Source: Prorocentrum cordatum
Taxonomy: Eukaryota; Sar; Dinophyceae; Prorocentrales; Prorocentraceae
Direction: 5' to 3'
Length of the DNA stretch: 64,000 nt
Assembly (NCBI GenBank): GCA_963575745.1
Contig: CAUYUJ010020523.1
Location: 40,001-104,000 of the forward strand
Shown: piece by piece, positions 21,426-32,258 of the stretch
How the letters are laid out: every line of letters starts with the position of its first letter
How positions within the stretch are numbered: position 1 is the stretch's first letter
The notes under the pieces: model-generated
The model's database searches: none
What the model saw: only the letters and a program-made list of their open reading frames with translations
What the model was told of the DNA's origin: nothing
Translations under genes and position numbers: made by a program

Positions 21426-22019
21426 TCGGGTGCACCACATATACTGCTCACACCACAGGGACTGACGAGGAGGAGGGGAAGGGCCTGCTGCTGCAGGGAC
21501 CTCAGCATGCTCTTCTGCCGGGACGCCTCCACGTCCTTCAGGCCGGTGGCCATCGCTCGCCCCTTTCCGGGGGCGCTCCTGCGGGCGAGCGCACTGCATA
21601 GGGGAGGGGAGGGGAGGGGAAGGCACACCCCTCCTTTCCTATCCTCGTCTCCCGGCCCCACAGATGGCCGAACAAAAGCCCGTGCAACTCGTGAGTCTGA
21701 GCGAGCAGGCGCCTCTCTGACAGGCCATGCCGAGCCGTTGTGGCTACAGGTGGCAGCTTTTCACACGCGTGTAGTCGCCCAATCGTGCTGGCTGACTTTT
21801 CCTTGATGTATCTCTGGCTCCAGAATCTCCCCGGAAGCAGTGCAAAAAAAGAAGGGTCAGGGAGAGGAAAAAGGAGCCGAGAGGCGAAGACTGCCTTAAT
21901 CTGGGCCCGTCGAACTCATCTGCCCAACGCACCATGTTGTGGTCTTGTCGCGGTCCGCGACGCTGCAACTCATCAACTTCCCGTGGGGAACGCGATGCCC
22001 CTGCCTAGCTCGTCACATA
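21426..22019. other. No gene seen
   Basis: No protein motif or strong repeat in this stretch. Confidence 0.4.
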
Positions 22020-22179
22020 CACAAACAAGCACACACACACACACACACGAACACACACACACACACGAACACACACACACACACGTTTTCGCGCTTATGT
22101 GTTGTTTTGCATATATGTCACTCTCACTTTAATGATATATGTCTAGGTATGCACATATGCATATATGTATAATCTCTCC

Positions 22180-22229
<50 letters not shown>

Positions 22230-22250
22230 CTCTCTCTCTCTCTCTGTGAA
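22020..22250. repeat. (CA)n and (CT)n/(TA)n microsatellites
   Basis: CA repeats with CGAACA interruptions at 22020-22085. CT repeats with an internal TATATATA at 22170-22244. Confidence 0.9.
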
Positions 22251-22998
22251 CGCTCACTCTCATCGTTGATTCCTACTCGATGTACAAGATTACAAGATGA
22301 CCCTGCACGAATCTTGGAGAAGGAACGCACGAACCATTACAACCTGTGTAAACACGCGCATCCAACAAAAGCCCGACGACTGCCGGACATTACCGCACAA
22401 ACGCGATCACTTCTGCAAAAAACTAACGTCCCGGGCTGGCCCGCTGCAGGCACAGATTAGCTAGCAACCGGCAATGTAGACCATGCCAATGTAGTGGGAA
22501 ACACACAAGCAGACATCACTGAAACAACCTAACAAAGAAGACCAACGCAACTCATAACAACAGAAGAACGGCTCCGCCTGAAGGAGTCCACACTGCACGT
22601 AGGTCGCAGACACCACAAAAAGGCTATTGACAACAAAACGTCTAACAACATCGGCGCGCACAAATGCGGAAACAACCAACTTTCTAGGGCGAACCACGGC
22701 ATACGACTCCATAACGCCAATACGATACTGCCACAACGCCTGTAACGGTGACAATGAGCAAGGACCACACGCACTCCACCCCTGAACTCATGGACGAATC
22801 AGGGCAGGTAGGCGCTGATCAGCCAACTAACACTTGACAGGGAGACCCTGCAACAAACAGCTACGCAGGTACCTGACTGTCCACACGCAAGGTGACACGG
22901 CGCCCATACACACTTTTTTGCGTCGGCGGCTGGGCAGAGGGTGACTGCTCCGGCGATCAGGCTTCAGGGGGGCGCACGAAATGCAAGTTCGGCCGCAA
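22251..22998. other. No gene recognised
   Basis: Lower-GC sequence than its neighbours. The plus strand has broken frames with protein-like composition (for example LKESTLHVGRRHHKK near 22580-22625) that might be a decayed element, but no family could be named. Confidence 0.3.
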
Positions 22999-23098
22999 NN
23001 NNNNNNNNNNNNNNNNNNNNNNNNNNNNNNNNNNNNNNNNNNNNNNNNNNNNNNNNNNNNNNNNNNNNNNNNNNNNNNNNNNNNNNNNNNNNNNNNNN
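22999..23098. other. Assembly gap (100 N)
   Basis: Exactly 100 N, with a (CTC)-rich right flank. Confidence 0.98.
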
Positions 23099-23308
23099 CT
23101 CCTCCTCCCCCTGCCCCCCTCTGCGCGTGGACGAGTCCCGCCACGGGGTCCAGGACCGCCCTCCGGGCGGGGCGGCATCGGGGGGCTGGCCAAACAGTCC
23201 GGCGCACAGGTGGGCCACGCGCAGGGCACGTCCACACACCATCACCCCTCCGGCCAGGGCCACGGGCCCTGGCATGGTCTGCACGCCCTCCTGGCCGAGG
23301 CAGCTCCT

Positions 23309-23470
23309 CCCTCATCCTCCTCCTCCTCCTCCTCCTCCTCCTCCCTCCCCCTCCTCCCCCTCCCTCCCTCCTCCTCCTCCTCTCCTCCCCCCTCTTCCTC
23401 CCTCCGTCTCCTCCTCCTCCTCCTCCACCTCCTCCTCCTCCTCCTCCTCCTCCTTCTCCTTCTCCTCATG
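23309..23470. repeat. (CTC)n microsatellite
   Basis: CTC, CCCTCC and CTTCTC units. Confidence 0.95.
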
Positions 23471-23504
23471 GAGCGCCAGACTTCTCACCCGTGGGCACGG
23501 TGCG

Positions 23505-23925
23505 TTGCAACTGCCACGTGCCACGACGAAAGGGATCGAGGATCGAGGAGTGTCGGGGATCGAGGAGGGTCGAGGGTCGAGGGTCGAGGATCGGGGGGGA
23601 TGGAGGATCGAGGAGGGTCGAAGATCGGCACTGCCACGTGCCACGACGAAAGCACCCTCCTCCCTCCCCAACCTCTTGCGGTCAGCACGCCGACGGACAG
23701 AATAGTAAGGACGCACGATAAGGATGCAAGGGCCTTGGAATGCCATGTCGACAATCTGCGAGCAAGGCGCGGCCAGCGAAAGCGGCCAAGGATGGACCGC
23801 AGGGGAAGGAAGCAAGGGTAGCCTTGGAAAGTCGCTCATCCTTACTTTGCGGGTTGACCGTATACCACGTGCCACGACGAAATGACCCAACCTCTTGCGG
23901 CCAGCACGCCAACGGCCAGAGACAT
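23505..23925 (+). repeat. Local repeats: CCACGTGCCACGACGAAA and GGATCGAGGA words
   Basis: CACGTGCCACGACGAAA occurs at ~23515, ~23635 and ~23866. CCAACCTCTTGCGG followed by CAGCACGCC occurs at ~23669 and ~23888. Between the first two lies a GATCGAGGAGGGTCGAGG minisatellite (23540-23625). Confidence 0.75.
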
Positions 23926-23964
23926 CTCCAAGACCCCTCCTCAGGCCAGGTGGAGTGGAGCCGA

Positions 23965-24022
23965 GGAAGGAAGGAAGGAAAGGAGAGGAGAGGAGAGGAG
24001 AGGAGAGGAGAGGAGAGGAGAG
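23965..24022. repeat. (AGGAG)n pentanucleotide repeat
   Basis: AAGG units give way to about nine AGGAG units, an unusual period here, where triplets dominate. Confidence 0.9.
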
Positions 24023-24023
24023 G

Positions 24024-24135
24024 GCCCGCGCGGATCTTCGGTTGCTCGGCGCTGGACCCCCTCCCCTGGCGAGTTCCGCACGCCATGGGAAGGGGGGCCC
24101 ACGGTAGACCCACGCAGTCCGCGCGGACGCTGGAA
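24024..24135. mobile_element. Short inverted-repeat element, family M2
   Basis: GCGCGGATCTTCGG, TCGGCGCTGGACCCCC and a closing CGCAGTCCGCGCGGA, in the order of the copy at 28758-28885. Confidence 0.4.
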
Positions 24136-24179
24136 CGTCTTGCTCTGCTCGCGCCAGTCTTGTCGATGGGCGCCCCTGC

Positions 24180-24537
24180 CGGGAGCGACCAAGAGGGGGG
24201 CGGGGACGGGGGGGGGGGGGAATGGCCAGAGGCACGTGCGCGGACCAAGGGTTGGCCAGCGAACGCTCTGAACGAGAGGGGTGGCCATGAAATCTGGGCC
24301 ATACCATGGCTCTAGCCATGATGTCCACACAAGGCGGAGGAGAAGGAGGAGGAGGAGGAGGAGGAGGAGGAGGAGCAGGAGGTGGAGGTGGAGGAGGGGG
24401 AGGAGGAGGAGGAGGAGGAGGACGAGGAGGAGGAAGAGGAGCAGGAGGAGAAGGAGGAGGAGGAGGAGCAGGAGGTGGAGGTGGAGGTGGAGGAGGAGGA
24501 GGGAGGAGGAGGAGGAGCAGGAGGAGGAGATGGAGGA

Positions 24538-24568
<31 letters not shown>

Positions 24569-24839
24569 AGGAGGAGGAGGAGCAGCAGCAGGAGGTGGAG
24601 GTGGAGGAGGGGAGGGGGAGGAGGGGAGGAGGAGGAGGAGGAGGAGAGGAGGAGAGAGAAGGAGGAGGAGGAGGAGGAGGAGGAAGAGGAGGAGGAGGAG
24701 GAGGAGGAGGAGGAGGAGGAGGACGGGTCGCCTGACCATGCCATGGCTCTGGCCATGATGTCCACACAAGGAGGAGGAGGAGGAGGAGGAGGAGGAGGAG
24801 GAGCCCTCAATCCTCGCCCCCCTCTTTGGACGCCCCCGA
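24180..24839 (+). mobile_element. Family M1 element expanded by (GGA)n arrays
   Basis: Left end GGGAGCGACCAAGAGGGGGG and right end CCCCCCTCTTTGGACGCCCC match the M1 ends, but the unit is 660 bp rather than 193. The extra length is GGA/GGTGGA arrays at 24335-24722 and 24769-24802. The word ATGTCCACACAAGG with its CCATGGCTCT leader occurs at both 24304-24334 and 24740-24770, bracketing the larger array. Confidence 0.7.
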
Positions 24840-25584
24840 TCTCGAGGGCACGCCGAGGCCCCTGCCCCCGGGGATCGGCCCCGCCGGGATCGGGAGCGTG
24901 CGGTTGGCGGGCGCTCCCCCCCGGGGAGGAGGAGGGGCGAGCCTGGGGAGGGTGCCGCGGGGGGGAGCTGGCACGCGCGTCGGGAGAGAAAGGAGCAGGA
25001 GGAGCGGGAGGAGCAGTCAGAGAAGAATGCGGGGATGAGGCGGGGCGAGAGGAGTGAGAGAGAGTGAGGAGGAGGAGGCGGAGCAAGAGGAGCAAGAAGA
25101 GTAGGGGGAGCAAGAGCAGCAAGGGGAGCGAGAGGAGCGAGAGGATTCAGAGGGGCAAAAGGAGTAAGAGAAGTAAGAGAAGTAAGAAGAGTAAGAGTGA
25201 GAGGAGGGAGGAACTAGGGGGATAATGAAGATGCTGACGAGGACGGGAAAGCAAACGAGGAGAAAGTAGAGGACGACATGACTGGCCGCACCAGTAAGCG
25301 CCAGCAGGGGCGTGTGAGCCGAAGAGATGGGAGTCGGGGAGGGCAGTGTGTTGGCGCTGTGCACAGAGGGATTGCGCGAAGGCGGCGTTCTTGTAAGAGG
25401 GCGGGGGGCTTCTGAAACGACAGGGGCCTCGTAGAAATGCTTGGGGACTTCTGAGAAGCCTTCTGAGCAGCTTCTTGGCCCTTCCTGCAAAGGCCCATGC
25501 TTTTGCACAAACCCCCCGCCTGCTCGGATGGCAGGCACCCTCGCGCCACTTCCCTGTGCGTGGCACCGAGACAGCACGGCTGGC
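24840..25584. other. No gene seen; 3' flank of the TM9SF gene
   Basis: Contains a GAAGTAAGA minisatellite at ~25160-25200 and purine-rich stretches. No polyadenylation signal can be called. Confidence 0.45.
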
Positions 25585-25758
25585 TCAGTCGATCTTGATG
25601 GAGCCATAGATGATCCACACGAAGAAGAACGACGCGCTGAAGCCGATTGCTCCCGTCAGCAGTGCGAACGTGTACGAGATCGTGAACATGTACCCGAAAT
25701 AGAGCATCGCCCCCACGTAGTGCCCGATCTGCAGCCGCGTGCTGTAGTACAGGCACGA
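25585..25758 (-). CDS. TM9SF: TM9SF nonaspanin, exon 4 (C-terminus)
   Basis: Encodes SCLYYSTRLQI, then GAMLYFGYMFTISYTFALLT, GAIGFSASFFFVWIIYG and SIKID before a stop at 25587-25585. This is the last transmembrane segment and tail of the TM9SF family. The final KID fits the KxD/E signal known to hold these proteins in the Golgi through COPI. The start at 25758 was chosen so that the split transmembrane helix (VFLY from exon 3, SCLYYSTRL here) has its usual length. No AG precedes it. The nearest upstream AG (~25816) would add about 18 extra residues (APWGLRYAIPLGVHGTV region) in frame, which is possible but fits the family badly. Confidence 0.88.
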   Translation of the reverse strand, partial: SCLYYSTRLQIGHYVGAMLYFGYMFTISYTFALLTGAIGFSASFFFVWIIYGSIKID

Positions 25759-26239
25759 GTCCGCCACCGTGCCGTGGACACCGAGCGGAATGGCATATCG
25801 AAGCCCCCATGGGGCTCTCTGCAGTGACTGAGCTTGGGAAATACATGCACCGCGGGTACGTGTCGTGTCGATCCCAGCGTTGGTTCCTGACACCGCGGGG
25901 ATAGTTCCACCTTGAACGATCGGCCGCTTCCGAAACGTTCAACATCGATCGATTCTGGGCCGCCGCCGGCAACGCCAGCGGCGGGGTCGCCGCTGGTCGG
26001 CACGACGCGAACCTGCCGTAAGGGGCCCAGACCTCAGACGTCCGGGATTATGGCGCGCTCCTGGACGCTGGACACTCTTGGGCGCTCTAATTTCTAATGT
26101 CCTTGGGTCATGCGTTTGCCCGAGGCCTCGGGGGCGTCGCTGGGGGTCCATCCATCTCACGTGCCCAAAGATGGCCCCATGGGACCTCCAGGGCATTTCT
26201 GGAGCTTCTAGGGGTCTGCACGGTTTCCCCTGGGGGCGT

Positions 26240-26535
26240 AGGCGATTCGAGGAGGCATAGGAGGAGGAGGAGGAGGAGGAGGAGAAGAAGGAGAAGGAGG
26301 AGGAGGAGGTGGGGGAGGGAGAGGGGGAGGAGGAGATGGAGGAGGAGGAGGAGGAGGAGGAGGAGGAGAAGGAGGAGGAGGAGGAGGACATGGAGGAGGG
26401 AGGAGGAGAGGAGGAGGAGGAGAAGGAGGGAGGAGGAGGAGAGGAGGACATGGAGGAGGAGGAGAAAGGAGGAGGAGGAGAAGGAGGCGGAGGAGCAGGA
26501 GGAGGAGGTGGAGGAGGAGGGGGAGGAGGAACACG
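26240..26535. repeat. (GGA)n microsatellite inside intron 3
   Basis: GGA/GAGGAC/GGTGGA units over about 295 bases. Confidence 0.95.
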
Positions 26536-26807
26536 ACGGGTCGCCTAAGCCCTTCGGAGAAGCCCTCCATGGGGGTCGGCCCAAGAAGCGAAAGCTGCTC
26601 AGAAGCCATGATGTTTTCGCAGATTCGCCTGCGCGGCCTTGACGGCGTCCAAGCCGACCCAAGAGGACCCCAAGAATTGCTCCAAGACGGCCGCCAAGCC
26701 CCCAAAGAAGGGCAGCAAAAAAAGTCGCCAAGAGGGCTCCGAGCCAAGAGTGGCCCGAGAGGCGAAACTCGAAGGGGGTCTGCGGGGCCCTCCGTCCCAA
26801 AATGGCA

Positions 26808-26900
26808 TCCTCCTCCTCCTCCTCCTCCTCCTCCTCCTCCTCCTCCTCCTCCTCCTCCTCCCCCTCCTTCCCCTCCTCCTCCTCCTCCTCCTCCTTCTCC
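26808..26900. repeat. (CTC)n microsatellite inside intron 3
   Basis: CTC triplets with CCCCTCCTTC interruptions, in opposite strand sense to the array at 26240-26535, so the two could pair in the intron transcript. Confidence 0.95.
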
Positions 26901-27082
26901 CCCACCCTGGCCCGAGAGGCCCCCGGAAAGAGGCCCCCCAGAGGCTGCCCAGACGCCACACAAGAGGCCCGAGCGAGGCCTGGCGAGAGTCTCCAGGAGG
27001 CCGTCCAGAAGACCCCAAGACGCCTCCAAGAACGCTGCTCCGCGACCCCGGCACGGATGCGGGAGGGGCCGAAGGCCGCAAG

Positions 27083-27955
27083 ATACAAAAACACGTAGAT
27101 GGACGACGATGCGCTGGCAAAGAACGATCGCCACCACCAATTGTAGTCCTCGTTCGTGAGCTGAAAATACGTCAGGGTGATTGATATCTCAGCGCAGGTC
27201 ACCATCAAAATGATGATCACCAGCGTCAGGAAACCGAAGAGGTAGTAGAACTGGTGCTGCCAAATGGAAGACATGATGAAGAAGAGCTCCGTGAACACCG
27301 CGCCGAACGGAAGGATGCCGCCCACGAGCGAGGAGAAGAGCCCGCTAATGTACCACGGCTGTGCGGGCACCTGCCGCGGAATCTGGTTGGTGCGCACCGG
27401 CAAAGAGATCGGCGCCTTCTTGTACCCGAAGAACGCGCCAAGAAAGACCAGCGGCACGGAGATGCCAAACCACAGCACGAGCAGCGCAAACATCGTGGTG
27501 AAAGGTACTGCTCCCGACGACTTGGTGCCCCAGATGAACAAGTTCAGAAAAAAGAATATCCCGAACACAGTTCCAGGGTAGACGAAGGCCGTCAACAGCG
27601 TCGTTTTCTTCCAGTCCTCGCCCTTCCACATCTTGTAGAAGCGGGCGGATACGTACCCCGCGATGATCCCCGCGAACGTGAACAGCAGCAGCAGGCCCTG
27701 CAGGATGGAGCCTCGGTGCACTGGCGACAGGAGGCCGGCAGCGGAGAAGACCAGGGTGACGCCGGCGCAGACCAGCAGCTGTATGCCCGAGCCAACGGAC
27801 ACGGCGAGCGCCTTCGAGTGGGGAGGTTTTCGGAAAACGTCCCCGTGCACCAGCTTCCAGCCCGTCTCCTCGGCAGTGTCCTCCGAGGACATGTCGTTGT
27901 ACTTGGCGATGTCGCGGTGCAAGGTGCGCAGGAGAATCATGGCCACCATGCCAGA
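27083..27955 (-). CDS. TM9SF: TM9SF nonaspanin, exon 3 (membrane domain)
   Basis: Encodes 291 residues holding most of the nine-helix membrane domain. Landmarks in order: SGMVAMILLRTLHRDIAKYN (end of TM1 and first loop), GWKLVHGDVFRKP, ARFYKMWKGEDWKKTTLL, AFVYPGTVFGIFFFLN, FFGYKK, PVRTNQIPRQVPAQPWY, GGILPFGAVFTELFFIM, SSIWQHQFYYLFGFL, VTCAEISITLTYFQL, EDYNWWWRSFFASASSS, IYVFLY. These match the TM9SF/EMP70 family throughout. Homology ends sharply at VFLY (27083). The 5' side: the frame is open upstream only to a TGA at 28000-27998, and the sense strand has no AG from 28018 to well inside the exon. TM9SF proteins act in the Golgi/endosome system in sorting of membrane proteins. Confidence 0.95.
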
Positions 27956-27984
27956 TCCGCCAGCACCCCCGTGGGGCCCCATCC

Positions 27985-28757
27985 AGGTTGTCAGCAGTCA
28001 CGTTGGATTGGATTCAGCTTTGTTACTGTTCCTCTGGTGTTGGCGATTTGATACAATAAGCGTGTCCTGGCCAACCTCTGTGTGTATGAGCAACGTACGG
28101 AGTGCAATTAAATATAACACTTTGACACTTTGAAAACGTCAGCTCCAATGTTCGAGCCAACATCCCACCCACCCGCCCGCGACTCGTCGGCAAGACGGGA
28201 CTTGTTCGTAAATCCCAACGGGCGCAACGACGTGCGGACCCTCCCGTGCAGGTTCGTGACTCGGGAGAGCGACTGATAACGCTACTTCGTGGAGGGGGTA
28301 TCTGACATGAATCCGCTCTGAACCCGCTTGACCTACATATGCCCCTGGCGAACTCCCGTCTGCAATGCTTGGCGAGCCCCTGGTCTCTGACTGATCTCAG
28401 CGTGCGCGCGCCGGGGGGCACGCGCGCGCGGCTCTGGCGTGGTGTGACTCGACTAGGCTGGCGAAGAAAACCGAAAACCCCTCATTGCAACTGGAAGTAC
28501 AGGGGGGGCCCGACCACAAGGAACCTTCCGCAAGAAACCCAACCCTGAGACCACAGGACGTACCTCGATTTCTGGCGTGGGAGCGTCACGCTTTCAGAAA
28601 CCCAAGAAACCCAGAGCACCCTGCAGGCAAGCAGGGTGTTTCTTGGTGTGGTTCGGCTGGGCTGGCGAAGAAAACCGAAAACTCCTCAGTGCAACCGGTA
28701 GTAGACCGTTCTGAATTCATGTCGCCTTTCGGGGAACGAAGAAGGACACAAACACAA
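27985..28757. other. No gene seen (within intron 2)
   Basis: GGCTGGCGAAGAAAACCGAA followed by AACnCCTCA occurs at ~28458 and ~28660. The part at 28505-28640 resembles 48240-48400 (CCCGAGACC, AACGTCAC-type words, AGCAGGGTG), a diverged dispersed repeat. Confidence 0.5.
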
Positions 28758-28885
28758 AAACTCGGAGGTGCGCGCGGATTCCTCGGATCCGCGCTGGACC
28801 CCCCTCCCTGGCGCCCAGGGGTGACGCGGCTCCGCCAAAGGGGCCCAGCGCGGATCCGAGAAATCTGCGCTAGGCCTCCGAGTTT
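28758..28885. mobile_element. Short inverted-repeat element, family M2 (best copy)
   Basis: A 128-bp near-palindrome. The ends are AAACTCGGAGG and CCTCCGAGTTT (11 bp, perfect). Inside, CTCGGATCCGCGCTGGAC pairs with CCCAGCGCGGATCCGAG. Related copies are at 7878, 17740, 24024 and, inside TM9SF intron 1, at 50203. No coding capacity, so MITE-like or introner-like. Confidence 0.8.
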
Positions 28886-28917
28886 CCATGATTATGTCAT
28901 TCTTCGTTCCCCTAGAC

Positions 28918-29031
28918 TCCTCCTCGGCCTCCTCCTCCTCCTCCTCCTCCGCCTCCTCCTCTCCCTCCGCCTCGGCTCCTCCTCCTCCTCCTCCTCCTCC
29001 TCCTCCTCCTCCTCCTCCTCCTCCTCCTCCG
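28918..29031. repeat. (CTC)n microsatellite
   Basis: CTC triplets with CGGCCTCC and GCCTCGGCT interruptions. Confidence 0.95.
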
Positions 29032-29189
29032 TTCGTTCCTCGGTCCTTCTTCGTCCCCCCCCCCAGCCTTGCGCGCCCGCGGGCACCCGCGGGTGGCCTT
29101 GCGCACGGTTTTCCGCGGAGAGGCGCCCAGGCTCCAAGCACCCGGCGGAGGGCCCAGCCGTACGCAATTGTGGGCACCGCGGCTCAGCA

Positions 29190-29515
29190 GGTCGCCTTCG
29201 GCGGAGCTTCCTGCGGGGGCGCGAAACGTGTGAGGGGCGTGCCGAAACGGGAGAGGAGCCGCATGCGAACCCTGCCACGAGGGCCTCCGGTGGAGCTCCC
29301 CATGGGGTCACGAAACACGTGGGGGGTGTGCCGAGATTGGAGGGGAGCCGCACGCGAACCCTGTCGCTGAGACCTGCGGTGGAGCTGCCTAAGAGGAGAC
29401 GAAACGTGTGAGGGGTGTGCCAAGATGGGCGGGGAACCGCATGCGAACCCTGCAATGGGGGCTTCGGTGGAGCTCCCTTTGGGGCCACGAAAAGGGTGAG
29501 TGATGTGCCAACATT
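29190..29515 (+). repeat. 89-bp tandem repeat (about 3.5 units)
   Basis: The word CCGCATGCGAACCCTG (or CCGCACGCG variant) occurs at 29259, 29348 and 29437, exactly 89 bp apart. Each unit also has GGTGGAGCTCCC and CACGAAACGTGTGAGGGGTG. Similar words at 7263-7345 suggest an older relative there. Confidence 0.85.
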
Positions 29516-30022
29516 GCCAGGCGGAGAGCGGGGCACGGATGGGAGGAGGGGGGAGGGCAGCGGGAGGGAAGGAAACAGACGCGGGGCGCTAACACATGAA
29601 GGAAAAGACGACACTGGCCTCATTGGGATGGTATTATCTCGCATGCAAGACGAGCGATCGACACTAACCAAAAAGCAATGTGCGGAGGATAACCTGTAAA
29701 ACTAGCTTCGGCATGGGTAGAGTCTAATCTTGTTTATGAGAAGGTCGATGCAGCACAATAAACCCTGAGCCCACGTGCGCGACCAACTCCCACGCTTTTT
29801 CAAACATCCCACCCACCCGCCCGCCGCCTATTGGCAAACCTCAATACGCAATCTCAACAGCCCTCTGTGTAGGTGGTTTCATCAGCTAGACTTTCCAACC
29901 TCCTCTTTCCCTTCGGGGAAAGGTTTATCACTGTTCCCTATCAATATGCACCACACTCCCCAGGCGACCGGCAGCCAACCAGGAACCATGCCCACCCCCT
30001 CCACACCATCCCTGTAAAGCAC
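29516..30022. other. No gene seen
   Basis: No protein motif or strong repeat. Confidence 0.4.
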
Positions 30023-30424
30023 AATTCGCCGGCCCAACGGGCCAGAGGCGTGCTAAGATCCCCGGTACCTACTTAACAATGTTTATAGTTCGCGCGCGCG
30101 GGGCGACCCCTGGGGGGCCCCGGACGAAAAGTACCCCAGCCGATCCCGGGCTGACCCCCGGGCGATCCCCAGGGGGGAGGCTATTTTTCGCCACCCCTCA
30201 CGAGGATCGTGGCCTCCGAGGGGGGGCTGCCAACGACTACCCCCCCTCCCGCCCCAAGGGGCCCCCAAGAGCCCCCGGAGAGGCCCCAGGGGAGCCCAAT
30301 ACGCCGCCAAGGAGCCCCAAGACGCTCCCAAAAAGCCCCCAAGAAGCCCCCAAGACGGCCCCAAGAGGCCGCAAATAGCGTTCCAGGGCCGGCGAAATGA
30401 GCGAAGCGATTAAATAATACTAAA
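30023..30424 (+). repeat. Dispersed repeat R1, copy 2
   Basis: Partner of 10639-11016. Same start (AATTCGCCGGCCCAACGGGC) and same end (GAGCGAAGCGATTAAATAAT), with an internal CCAAGANGCCCC-rich middle that varies in length. Confidence 0.8.
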
Positions 30425-31085
30425 CGCACTCTGCCTCCAAATTCGGAGTATGCGTATCCAACCACATGCGGCCCCCCCCACCATCCCTGTCCAAAAACAA
30501 TGCAAAATACACTTTTGGCCAAAGTCTGGAGTCATGTTCGTGAGGCCCGCGAGAACTTTGTGTTGTTTGATATGAACGGCGGGGGTATCAGCGTAGCGCC
30601 TGCTGCGCGCAGGGCTACCATCCCTGACAAAACACAATACAAAATGCACCTCGCGGCTAAATCTGCATCATGCGCGGCCTCTCCGCGATCATTGTCAAGA
30701 GGTTTTTGACAGGCACGGCGGGGAAGGTGGCGCATGGCCTGCTATGCGCAGGCCTACCAGTCACGTGCGCACGCCCACCTGACACACTCGGCACGTGCCC
30801 CGAACGTGACACACCTGGCGCGGCTGGAGTGTGCAGCACACCTGGAGCACGCGAAGGCACGTGGCGCATCTGGCGCACCAGGCGTGCCTGGCACGCTCGG
30901 GCCCCAGAGGTGCCTGGCGCGCGTGGCGCGCCTGGCACGCGTGGCGCACGTCGCTCAAGCGTCGCGCACCTGGGCTCGGCCTTGGTTCCCAGTAGCTGTC
31001 CCTCCAAAGACGACCGCTGAACATGCTGAGGCTCGGGTATTATTCATGTGTCGGGAGGGCGGGTGGGAGTGAGCTAGACGGCTTT
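30425..31085 (+). repeat. Segmental duplication D2, copy 1
   Basis: Repeated at 31214-31938. Shared blocks include CACCATCCCTGTC, GGCTAAATCTGCATCATGCG, GCGCATCTGGCGCACCAGGC, GTGCCTGGCACGCTCGGGCC and ACCGCTGAACATGCTGAGGC. Parts are rich in TGGCGCA words. Confidence 0.85.
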
Positions 31086-31213
31086 CTATCTGGAGGCTGT
31101 TTTGATCACTGATCCTTATTGGTATACACCCCCTCCCCCACCTGGCCGGCGGCCAACCCGGAACCATGCCGACTCCATGCGGGCCCGCCCCCCACTTTCC
31201 CTGTCAAAAAATG

Positions 31214-31938
31214 CAAACCGCACTCTGCCCCCACATTTGGAGCATGCGCGGCCAACCCGACGCGGCCCCCCACCATCCCTGTCAAAAAATGCAAAGTACA
31301 CTTTGGGGCAAAGAATTGAGTCATGCTCGTGGGGCCCTCGGGCACTTTGAATTGTTTTTGGCAAGGACGGCGGGGGTGTCAGTTCCCTGCTGTGGGCAGG
31401 GCTACCATCCCTAACAAACACCATACAGCACACACCTCGCGGCTAAATCTGCATCATGCGCGGCCATCCCGCGATCGCTGTCAAGTGGTTTTTGACAAGG
31501 GTTACGGGGGTGGTGGCGCGTGGCCTGCTGTGCGCAGGCCCACATGACACAATGAAGGGCACTGGTTTTTAACAAGGATGGCGGGGGATGACATGTTTCC
31601 CGATGTGCGATGTCACGTGCGCTGGCGCACCTGACGCACTTTGCACGTGCCCCGAACGTGGCGCACCTGGCGCGGCTGGAATGTGCGCCACCCCTGGCGC
31701 ACTCGGAGCACGTGGCGCATCTGGCGCACCAGGCGTGCCTGGCACGCTCGGGCCCCAGGGGTGCCTGGCGCGAGTGGCGCCCCTGGCACGCGTGGCGCAC
31801 TTCGCTCAAGCGTCGCGCACCTGGGATCGGCCTCGGTTCCCAGTAGCTGCCCCTCCAAAAGACGACCGCTGAACATGCTGAGGCTCGGGTGTGATTTATG
31901 TGTTGGGAGGGCGGACGGGAGTGAGCCAGATGGCTTGC
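31214..31938 (+). repeat. Segmental duplication D2, copy 2
   Basis: Tandem-like partner of 30425-31085. It has ~60 bp of extra sequence around 31540-31600 (GGTTTTTAACAAGGATGGCG) that looks like a partial internal repeat of the CGGGG module. Confidence 0.85.
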
Positions 31939-32258
31939 GGGCGGGTGGGTAGATTGACCTCTCCCCCATTCCCCCTCCCCAATGAGTCTGCACGGGGCCG
32001 GTCACGAGTCGCTCGAGCGTCCCAGATCTCCCGAGCTGGCTCCAAGAGGGCCGAAGATAGTCCAAGCTGGCCTCCATGACTGCATAAGGTAGCCCCAGGT
32101 GGATCACGATAGCTCCCAACATGCCTCCAAGAGGCGCCATGATCGTCCCGAGACGGCTCCGAGTGGCCACGGAGCCTGCCAAGGACCCCACGAAAGGCCA
32201 ACAAGCAAGCAAGCAAGAGACTGCGTGCACAAAAACGGCACCCTAGCACGGGAAAAAA

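Larger units (their letters stand above)
25759..27082 (-). other. TM9SF intron 3 (~1.3 kb), no AG at the expected acceptor
   Basis: On the sense strand the intron would begin CTTGCGGCCTTCGGCCCC and end CACGGTGGCGGAC. It is phase 0 as placed. No AG lies between ~25815 and the exon. It contains a long (GGA)n array (sense strand CTC) and a second (CTC)n array. Confidence 0.6.

Noticed and set aside
26108-27082. Extension of the exon 3 frame to 26108
   Set aside because: After VFLY the reading leaves TM9SF homology and enters Glu-rich and Ser/Leu-rich microsatellite translation; exon 4 at 25758 supplies the true C-terminus.
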